DNA of 15,765 nucleotides from assembly GCA_016866415.1 (NCBI GenBank), contig VGML01000027.1, positions 1 to 15,765 of the forward strand. The letters are read 5' to 3'. The stretch's first letter is position 1. The number at the start of each line of letters is the position of its first letter. Positions 7,973-14,362 of the stretch are shown here, in pieces. The notes under the pieces are model-generated. The model was not told where the DNA came from. It did not search any database and worked only from the letters and a program-made list of their open reading frames with translations. Source of the DNA: Bacteroidota bacterium (GTDB lineage Bacteria > Bacteroidota > Bacteroidia > Flavobacteriales_D > Crocinitomicaceae). The position numbers and the translations under genes were made by a program.

Positions 7973-8992
7973 TTGGCTAGCAAGGAAACAATCATTTTGG
8001 GTATCGAAACTTCGTGTGATGATACTTCTGCCTCTATTCTCAAAAGTTATTCCGTTTTGTCAAATGTTACAGCTAATCAATTAATTCACGAGCGATATGG
8101 CGGAGTTGTGCCTGAGTTGGCGAGTCGTTCACATCAGGAAAATATTGTACAGGTCGTCAATGCAGCTATTTCCAAAGCCAGCATTGAAATGAAGGAAATC
8201 GATGCTGTTGCGTTTACCCAAGGCCCTGGTTTATTAGGTTCTTTATTGGTAGGTTCTTCATTTGCAAAGTCGTTTGCACTTGCTCGAAAAATCCCATTGA
8301 TTGCAGTTCATCATATGAAAGCACACATTCTTGCTCATTTCATTGATGATGCAGGTGATAAAAAACCAACATTTCCATTTTTGTGTTTAACAGTATCAGG
8401 AGGTCATACTCAAATAGTTCTTGTTAAAAGTGCATTCGAAATGGAAATAATAGGTAAAACCATTGATGATGCGGCAGGTGAAGCATTTGATAAAGCGGCA
8501 AAAATGTTAGGATTGAGTTATCCAGGTGGTCCGTTGATTGATAAAATCGCTGAAAATGGAAATGCAAAGGCTTATCCTTTTTCAAAGCCAAAAATTGAAG
8601 GTCTCGACTTTAGTTTCAGTGGTTTAAAGACTTCTATTCTTTATTTTCTGAATACGGAATCTAAAAAGGATCCAACGTTTATTCAGAAAAATTTAACTGA
8701 CTTATGCGCATCTGTGCAACATACCATTATTGAAATATTAATTGATAAAATAAAAACAGCATCTAATCAAACCGGAATTCGTCAAATTGCCATTTCAGGA
8801 GGTGTTTCAGCAAATAGTGGTTTTAGGAGAGCTTTGAAAGATCTTGAAAAAAATGGCTTTGAAACATTTATTCCAAAGTTTGAATATTGCACGGATAATG
8901 CCGCAATGATAGCCGTTACGGGAAAGTTTTTGTTTGAGGAAAACCTATTTGTTGATCAATCCGTTTCGGCGCACGCCAGACTAATTTGGTAA
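7973..8992 (+). CDS. tsaD: tRNA N6-adenosine threonylcarbamoyltransferase TsaD
   Basis: 339 residues, the normal length. TsaD transfers the threonylcarbamoyl group from threonylcarbamoyl-AMP to A37 of ANN-decoding tRNAs, working with TsaB and TsaE. Visible motifs: ILGIETSCDDTS (8-19), FTQGPGLLGSLLVG (81-94), the metal-binding HHMKAH (H114 and H118) with D308 in CTDNAAMIA, LTVSGGHTQ (139-147), GKTIDDAAGEAFDKAAK (161-177), FSFSGLKT (213-220) and ISGGVSANSGFR (274-285). The start appears to be TTG at 7973. No ATG or GTG lies in frame between the upstream stop (7952-7954) and the conserved first strand, and the ATG at 7947 is in another frame. The downstream gene begins a new unit. Confidence 0.95.
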   Translation: MASKETIILGIETSCDDTSASILKSYSVLSNVTANQLIHERYGGVVPELASRSHQENIVQVVNAAISKASIEMKEIDAVAFTQGPGLLGSLLVGSSFAKSFALARKIPLIAVHHMKAHILAHFIDDAGDKKPTFPFLCLTVSGGHTQIVLVKSAFEMEIIGKTIDDAAGEAFDKAAKMLGLSYPGGPLIDKIAENGNAKAYPFSKPKIEGLDFSFSGLKTSILYFLNTESKKDPTFIQKNLTDLCASVQHTIIEILIDKIKTASNQTGIRQIAISGGVSANSGFRRALKDLEKNGFETFIPKFEYCTDNAAMIAVTGKFLFEENLFVDQSVSAHARLIW

Positions 8993-9018
8993 AATTTACT
9001 AAAATGTTTAACAAAGAA

Positions 9019-9048
9019 TTGCATTTAATTTTTTTTTGTTTATATTCG
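9019..9048 (+). promoter_or_regulatory. Promoter for the small-ORF/dsbD unit
   Basis: TTG (9019-9021) and TATATTCG (9041-9048) are 19 bases apart, which fits the Bacteroidota -33 TTG / -7 TAnnTTTG pattern with one mismatch in the -7 box. Transcription would start about 20 bases before the ATG at 9075. The 82-base gap after tsaD has no convincing terminator. Confidence 0.45.
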
Positions 9049-9074
9049 TTATAATCATTCTTAATCACCTCACA

Positions 9075-9344
9075 ATGGAAGCGACATTAATTGAAAAGGA
9101 AATTATTCCTACTTTGAAATTTAATAATAAATCAACTGTAGAGCAGCACCCTGATTTGTTAAGTCAAATTGAAAAAGCTACTATTTTGGGTAACTCTCAT
9201 CGCACAAAAGTTTCAATTTACTTTAAGGATGATGAAAGTGTAAAACGCGTTGAAACGACTATTTGGGCAGCAGGAACTAAATTTATTTGTCTTAAAGGAG
9301 GGGTTTGGATTCCTATTAGTAGGTTGTTAGAGGTTAAAATCTAG
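9075..9344 (+). CDS. Small conserved-looking protein of unknown function (89 aa)
   Basis: Begins at the ATG at 9075; a longer reading from TTG at 9036 would run through the proposed promoter and is rejected. The product is soluble, with no signal peptide or membrane segment. It has a mixed-charge first half and a second half that looks like a small beta-rich domain: TKVSIYFKDDESVKRVETTIWAA, then a lysine-glycine turn and a WIPISRLLEVKI end. The V-E-T-T-I-W-A and K-G-G-x-x-I-P-I wording resembles short Flavobacteriales hypothetical proteins as I remember them, but I cannot name a function. Its stop is one base before the next start, so it is probably co-translated with the DsbD-alpha-like gene. 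Confidence 0.75.
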   Translation: MEATLIEKEIIPTLKFNNKSTVEQHPDLLSQIEKATILGNSHRTKVSIYFKDDESVKRVETTIWAAGTKFICLKGGVWIPISRLLEVKI

Positions 9345-9345
9345 T

Positions 9346-9783
9346 ATGGTTAGGTACCTTTTTCCTTTTTTCTTTCTATTTTTTCAATTTCAATCGGTTG
9401 CGCAAAATCATGTAAATTGGACTTTTGAATATGACAAAACAATGAAAAAAGTTGTTGTCTATGGAAGAATTGATTCCCATTGGCATGTTTATTCCACAAG
9501 AACAAAAAAGAACGCAGGTCCGATTCCTGTGAGTTTTAGTTTTGAAAAAAACAATGATGCAATTCAGAAAGGAAAGCCCCGAGAGGAGGGAGTTCCAGTT
9601 CGTCTGATTGATCCTAATTTTGATGCCACTGTTTATCAATTTGAAAATATATACATTGTTGAAATTCCTTTTAAAATAAAAAAATCGACAACCTTAAGAG
9701 GTGTTGTTAATTATATGGTTTGCGACGACAAAATGTGTTTTCCACCAATTGATGTTCCTTTTTCCATTCAAGTTATTCCTTAA
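9346..9783 (+). CDS. Stand-alone periplasmic DsbD-alpha-like domain
   Basis: 145 residues with a signal peptide (hydrophobic YLFPFFFLFFQFQ, cleavage near SVA-QN at residue 19). The rest matches the N-terminal alpha domain of DsbD: an NWTFEYD opening strand, DSHWHVYS (43-50), and a redox pair C126 and C131 in MVCDDKMCFPP (124-134) just before the last strands. The same layout recurs in the next gene (NWQLSVEK, EGYHIFS, MLCNMKGCLPP), so the two are paralogous domains in tandem. In the family, this domain receives electrons from the DsbD membrane domain and passes them to periplasmic partners. A free copy may be a second electron acceptor with a different client. It starts 1 base after the small gene and ends 4 bases before dsbD. 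Confidence 0.85.
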   Translation: MVRYLFPFFFLFFQFQSVAQNHVNWTFEYDKTMKKVVVYGRIDSHWHVYSTRTKKNAGPIPVSFSFEKNNDAIQKGKPREEGVPVRLIDPNFDATVYQFENIYIVEIPFKIKKSTTLRGVVNYMVCDDKMCFPPIDVPFSIQVIP

Positions 9784-9787
9784 AAGC

Positions 9788-11821
9788 ATGAAAACTAGTT
9801 TCTTATTTATTTTTACTGTTCTTGTATCATTTCTTTCCCTATCACAAGGAATGGAAGATTTTATCAATTGGCAACTATCCGTCGAGAAAATTGATGATTC
9901 ACATGCAAATTTGGTATTTACAGGAAAAATCACTGAAGGGTATCACATTTTCTCTTTAAAACACGATCCAGCTCAAGCCGATGGAACTGGCCGTGTTCCT
10001 GAGTTTAATTTTAAAAAAGGATCAAATTATAAGTTGGTAGGAAAACTATTTGAAATAGGAAAACCCATTAAACACAATGATAATGATTGGGTTTCTTATT
10101 ATTTTGAAAATAAAGCAATATTTAAACAACAAATTGAAGTATTGGCTTCGGAACCATCAGAAGTTATTGTTGATTTATATTTTATGCTTTGCAATATGAA
10201 AGGATGTCTACCACCTTTTGATGCACAAGTCAAATTTAAATTAAAAGGTTTTGTTCCTTCAGAAAATGCAATTATTGACACTGCAGATACCACTCAAGAT
10301 AAAGTTGCTGAAAGTTCTAATGACTCAAAACAAACAGTGGCTAAACCTCTTGAGAAAAAACAACCTAAAAAGAAAGAAAAAGATTCCAATTTTGTTATTT
10401 TTATTGCTGGCTTCCTCGCGGGTCTTGTTGCTTTGTTAACACCATGTATGTTCCCGATGATCCCAATGACAGTTACATTCTTCACTAGGCAATCTAAATC
10501 AAGAAGAGAAGCGATTTTTAAGGCCTTAGTTTATGGGACTTCAATCATTTTGATATACGTGACATTTGGAGTTGTTTTTACAGCAGCTACTGGTCCATTA
10601 GGGTTGAATGACTTATCAACTAATGTATGGATGAACTTAATATTCTTCGGAATATTTGTCTTTTTTGCGTTTTCATTTCTTGGTGCTTTTGAAATCCAAT
10701 TGCCGAGTTCGTGGGTAAACAAAATGGACCAACAAGCCGACCGTGGAGGATATCTTGGGATCTTTTTCATGGCGTTTACGCTCGGATTGGTTTCTTTCTC
10801 TTGTACAGGACCAATAATTGGAAGTTTACTCGTTGAAGCAGCAACTTCAGGATCGTATTTTACTCCAGCAATTGGAATGACTGGGTTTTCGTTGGCTTTA
10901 GCTATTCCATTTACCTTGTTCGCAATTTTTCCAGGTTGGTTGAATTCCTTGCCTCAATCTGGTGGATGGTTGAATTCAGTGAAAGTGGTACTAGGTCTTG
11001 TTGAATTAGCATTAGCGTTGAAATTCTTATCTTCAGTCGATTTGGCTTACCATTGGGGAATTCTTTCAAGAGAATGGTTTGTTGCAATTTGGTTTGTTCT
11101 CTTTTTAATTATGGGAATTTATTTATTGGGTAAGCTAAGATTTTCTCATGATTCACCTCTCGAGAAATTAAGTGTGACACGTTTTATGTTTGCACTTTTT
11201 GCGCTTGTTTTCGCCGTTTATTTATTACCTGGTATGTTCGGCGCTCCATTGAAATTGATAGACGGTATTGCTCCTCCACGAACAAATTCTGAAGATAATT
11301 TCAGATATGTAAATGGTGGTTTGGAAACTGGAATTGTAAAAGATTCTGTTTCCGAAAAATACATGGCAGAAATGCATCCAGTTGGAGATGGCTCAATTTT
11401 GGTTTTTCACGATTTAAAAAAAGCGACCGAATACGCAAAAGAAAAGAATCTCCCAATTTTATTGGATTTTACTGGTCACGCTTGTCAAAATTGCCGAAAA
11501 ACTGAATCTACAGTTTGGACAAATGATGAAATCAGGCCGTTGCTTCAAACGAAATTTGTTATCGCTTCTTTGTATTGTGATGATCGCACGCCGCTTCCTG
11601 CGAATGAGGTGCGTTATTCTGAAATTGCCAAGCGTCAAATAAAGAATATCGGTAACAAGTGGGCCGAAATGCAAATTGAAAAATACAATAGCTTTCAACA
11701 GCCTTTGTATGTTGTAATTGATCACGAAGGAAATGATTTGACTGAAGCAATTGGTTACACACCGGATATTCAAAGCTACAAGTTGTTCTTGATGAAGGGA
11801 TTAAAGGAGTATAGTAAGTAA
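9788..11821 (+). CDS. dsbD: Thiol:disulfide interchange protein DsbD
   Basis: 677 residues from the ATG at 9788; E. coli DsbD has 565. It moves electrons from cytoplasmic thioredoxin across the inner membrane to periplasmic reductants, including cytochrome c maturation. Domains: signal peptide (1-19), alpha domain with C135 and C140 (MLCNMKGCLPP), a hydrophilic linker (about 155-200), then about eight membrane helices (200-480). The membrane redox pair is C220 in LLTPCMFPMIP and C339 in SFSCTGPI. The C-terminal thioredoxin-like gamma domain has CQNC (566-569) in DFTGHACQNCRK and a cis-proline at P639 (QQPLYVV). All six redox cysteines are present, so it should work. The linker before the first helix is unusually lysine-rich. 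It is the last gene of the tight unit with the free alpha domain; the Hsp70-like gene begins 23 bases later. Confidence 0.95.
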   Translation: MKTSFLFIFTVLVSFLSLSQGMEDFINWQLSVEKIDDSHANLVFTGKITEGYHIFSLKHDPAQADGTGRVPEFNFKKGSNYKLVGKLFEIGKPIKHNDNDWVSYYFENKAIFKQQIEVLASEPSEVIVDLYFMLCNMKGCLPPFDAQVKFKLKGFVPSENAIIDTADTTQDKVAESSNDSKQTVAKPLEKKQPKKKEKDSNFVIFIAGFLAGLVALLTPCMFPMIPMTVTFFTRQSKSRREAIFKALVYGTSIILIYVTFGVVFTAATGPLGLNDLSTNVWMNLIFFGIFVFFAFSFLGAFEIQLPSSWVNKMDQQADRGGYLGIFFMAFTLGLVSFSCTGPIIGSLLVEAATSGSYFTPAIGMTGFSLALAIPFTLFAIFPGWLNSLPQSGGWLNSVKVVLGLVELALALKFLSSVDLAYHWGILSREWFVAIWFVLFLIMGIYLLGKLRFSHDSPLEKLSVTRFMFALFALVFAVYLLPGMFGAPLKLIDGIAPPRTNSEDNFRYVNGGLETGIVKDSVSEKYMAEMHPVGDGSILVFHDLKKATEYAKEKNLPILLDFTGHACQNCRKTESTVWTNDEIRPLLQTKFVIASLYCDDRTPLPANEVRYSEIAKRQIKNIGNKWAEMQIEKYNSFQQPLYVVIDHEGNDLTEAIGYTPDIQSYKLFLMKGLKEYSK

Positions 11822-11844
11822 ATGTTTTTAATATCTGCACAAGT

Positions 11845-13683
11845 ATGAATAAAACATTATGCATTGATTTCGGTAATTCAAAAACAAAGGTGTCATTTTT
11901 TTCGGAAGCTGGAGTTATTGTTATTCCTAGTTGTACAGGAGAGAATTCAATAGATTCTTCGGTCACATTTATGGGCAATGGATCAACAAAAATTGGTAAT
12001 TCATCAAAATATCAAATATTAACAAATGCTATATCTACAGCAACCTCATTAAAAAGACTTTTAGTTACGCAAATTGAAAATGTTGAAAAATTGCACAGGT
12101 ATAATCATAATTCAATTGTAGTTGAAAGTAATTCTCTTTTTTATAAGATTGGAAACGAAAAATATAAACCTGAAGAAATTATTGTATTAATTTTCAAAGA
12201 AATTAAGAAAAACACTGAAAGTTATCTTAAACAGGAAATAAAAGAAGCTATATTAACAATTCCGGCTAGTTTTAGATATAATCAAAGGCTACTATTGCAA
12301 TCCGCATGTAGGAAAGCTGGATTTAAGGTGAAAAGACTATTAAATGAGCAAACGTCAGCTGTTGTAGCTTATTCGAATTTTAATGATATTGAAGAAAAGA
12401 AATTTTTAGTCTTTGATTTTGGTTCTGGTAAGCTTGCAATTTCAATAATTGAAGTAACATCAAGTTTATATCAAGAAGTTGCATCAATCGGAAATAATTT
12501 TTTTGGTGGAGAAGATATAGATTTTAAAATTGTAGAATTGTTAATTTCTAATTTTCAACAAAATGAAGGAATAGATTTATCTAAAGATAAAATTGCTCTG
12601 TTAAGATTAAAAGAGGCATCGGAAAATGCTAAAAAAGAATTATCAGAAAATTTATCAACGCACATTAATATACCGTTTATTTGCTCATACAATGGTGTTG
12701 AAAAGCATCTTTTGTTTAATCTAACGCGCGAAATATTTGAAGAGTTATTAGATAGTTTTGTTTCTGAGGTAGTGAATTTGTGCTCAGAGATAGTGAGAAA
12801 AGCAAAATTAAATTACAAAGATATAGACGAAATAATTTTGTTAGGAGGTTCATCGAGAATTCCACTTTTTCAAAAGCTTTTAAAAAATTTATTTACAAAT
12901 GCCACATTCAGGAAAGCACACTCTGATGATTTGATTGCCATTGGTGCAGCAATGCAAAATGGACATATGGAATGTAAAGTCAAGGAAGTACGAACAATCG
13001 ATGTTACTCCTTGTGAGATTGGAATAGAATTAAAGGATGGACGATTTCATAAACTTATTGAATCCAATAGTATATATCCGTTGAATAAATTAGTAAAGAT
13101 TTCGACAGTAAGGAATTTACAAAATACTGTCAATGTAATAATTTTAGAGGAAGCAAAAGAAAATACTCCGAATTACAGGAGGTTGGGTCAAATTAAATTA
13201 ACAGGCCTATTACCAGCTGCAATGGGCGCAACAGAAATTCAATTAAAAATTGACATAGATAAAAATGGTATAATTAATTTATCAGTTTTTGATACTGAAT
13301 CTAAAATCAGAATATTTAAAACACTTGATTCAATAGAAGAAAATTTTTCCAACGAAAAGAACTTTGCTGTAAATCTTTTTAACGAAGCTGATAAAAATTC
13401 AACTTTAGAATCAAAACAGTTCATAGATGATAATTCTATCCCCATTGAAAGCGCTCCGAAACTTTATACAATTAATGGAATAGGGACCAAAATATATGAC
13501 GATACACTTTATTTTGTAATTTTTTTTATTCCATTTTTCGCAATTTCAAGGTATTCTTTGGAAAAACAAAATGAAAATATGTTTATATTTTATGGAAGAC
13601 TTAATTTGCATAATTGGCAGGTAATTTGGAATTGTTTCGTTTTTATAATTTTGTTTATCATTTTTTTGGTCATAATAATTTAA
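11845..13683 (+). CDS. Hsp70/DnaK-like protein with divergent ATP site and C-terminal membrane anchor
   Basis: 612 residues. Residues 1-375 form a DnaK-type nucleotide-binding domain: IDFGNSKTK (7-15), SLKRLL (68-73), ILTIPASF (136-143), LLNEQTSAVVAYS (165-177), FDFGSGKLAIS (190-200), FFGGEDIDFK (219-228) and ILLGGSSRIPLFQ (331-343). Residues about 385-490 align with the DnaK substrate-binding beta-sandwich (IDVTPCEIGIE, RRLGQIKLTGLLPA, IDIDKNGIINLSV). Against E. coli DnaK, D8, K70, E168 (DnaK E171) and D191 (DnaK D194) are kept. However, T11 is Asn, T199 is Lys196 and D201 is Ala198, so ATP hydrolysis is probably weak or lost. The inter-domain linker is VRTID rather than VLLLD. The helical lid is absent; instead residues 541-612 hold a NGIGTKIY motif, a hydrophobic stretch (555-568), an IFYGRLNLHNWQ segment and a final membrane helix (592-612). 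The gene is markedly AT-rich. Its client is unknown. Confidence 0.85.
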   Translation: MNKTLCIDFGNSKTKVSFFSEAGVIVIPSCTGENSIDSSVTFMGNGSTKIGNSSKYQILTNAISTATSLKRLLVTQIENVEKLHRYNHNSIVVESNSLFYKIGNEKYKPEEIIVLIFKEIKKNTESYLKQEIKEAILTIPASFRYNQRLLLQSACRKAGFKVKRLLNEQTSAVVAYSNFNDIEEKKFLVFDFGSGKLAISIIEVTSSLYQEVASIGNNFFGGEDIDFKIVELLISNFQQNEGIDLSKDKIALLRLKEASENAKKELSENLSTHINIPFICSYNGVEKHLLFNLTREIFEELLDSFVSEVVNLCSEIVRKAKLNYKDIDEIILLGGSSRIPLFQKLLKNLFTNATFRKAHSDDLIAIGAAMQNGHMECKVKEVRTIDVTPCEIGIELKDGRFHKLIESNSIYPLNKLVKISTVRNLQNTVNVIILEEAKENTPNYRRLGQIKLTGLLPAAMGATEIQLKIDIDKNGIINLSVFDTESKIRIFKTLDSIEENFSNEKNFAVNLFNEADKNSTLESKQFIDDNSIPIESAPKLYTINGIGTKIYDDTLYFVIFFIPFFAISRYSLEKQNENMFIFYGRLNLHNWQVIWNCFVFIILFIIFLVIII

Positions 13684-13690
13684 AATAAGA

Positions 13691-14362
13691 ATGTTTTTAA
13701 ATTCACACATAAAAGTTTCCACTCTATTTTTTCTTCTTTCAATCTCATTGAATTTCAATGCCCAAAAAATTGATCCCGACGATTCATTTACCTTTGAACT
13801 ATGTTTACCTAATTCTTTTGTAAACAAGCCATACAAAACAATCATGCAAGGCTTAGTGAGTGCTTCTCCATATTATCAGTATACATTAAAAAGCGGAATT
13901 TCTTTTGGTGCAGGTGTTCATTATTCCTATTTCGCGATTAATGAATTCAGAATGCCGGTTAAAGTTTTTGGAGGAATTCACACGGGAGCAGCTTTTTTGA
14001 AATTGGGTCACGAAAAATTTTGGACAGAACGTTTTGGAACTGATATCGGCTGTAAATTCGGTTATCTTCAGAGCTATGCGGTTAGTGATTTGCTTCGCTC
14101 ACAAGGAATGTTTTATCGTCGAACAGAAGCTTTATTTATTGAACCAACAATTGGATTTGTTTTATCAGCTGATGTAAATTGTTCCTATCGATTGACAATT
14201 GGCTATCCGTTTTATGGATATTCATTCACACCAGAAACAATTGGTTATTATTCTGAAATGGGATTTGACATAGCCGAATTTTCAAAAAACTGTTCCTTTT
14301 TGAATGTTGGATTTGCCTATACCTTCTATTTTAACGGCAAGAAAAGCTCTGCAGACGATTAA
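13691..14362 (+). CDS. Exported beta-rich protein, likely outer-membrane barrel
   Basis: 223 residues with a signal peptide (hydrophobic STLFFLLSISLNF, NAQ cleavage near residue 24). The mature part alternates polar and aromatic/hydrophobic residues in short strands separated by Gly/Asn turns (GISFGAGVHYSYFA, KVFGGIHTGAAF, GFVLSADVNCSYRLTIGYPFYGYSF). A last strand FLNVGFAYTFYF ends in an aromatic residue. This looks like a small outer-membrane beta-barrel of the Bacteroidota hypothetical type, but I cannot assign a family. It starts 7 bases after the Hsp70-like gene, so the two may share a transcript, yet its base composition resembles the rest of the window. Its stop overlaps the stop of the convergent carboxyltransferase gene. 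Confidence 0.7.
   Translation: MFLNSHIKVSTLFFLLSISLNFNAQKIDPDDSFTFELCLPNSFVNKPYKTIMQGLVSASPYYQYTLKSGISFGAGVHYSYFAINEFRMPVKVFGGIHTGAAFLKLGHEKFWTERFGTDIGCKFGYLQSYAVSDLLRSQGMFYRRTEALFIEPTIGFVLSADVNCSYRLTIGYPFYGYSFTPETIGYYSEMGFDIAEFSKNCSFLNVGFAYTFYFNGKKSSADD

Noticed and set aside
8990..9000. GTAAAATTTAC palindrome at the end of tsaD as a terminator
   Set aside because: The stem is only five bp of A/T-rich sequence with no T-run after it.
9036..9074. Longer start for the small protein at 9075 (TTG at 9036, adding 13 residues)
   Set aside because: The extension is hydrophobic by chance, overlaps the promoter-like TTG-N19-TATATTCG, and uses a weaker start than the ATG at 9075.
9701..9787. Longer dsbD start 29 codons upstream of the ATG at 9788
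   Set aside because: It overlaps the C-terminal coding region of the preceding gene, and the ATG at 9788 opens directly into a proper signal peptide.
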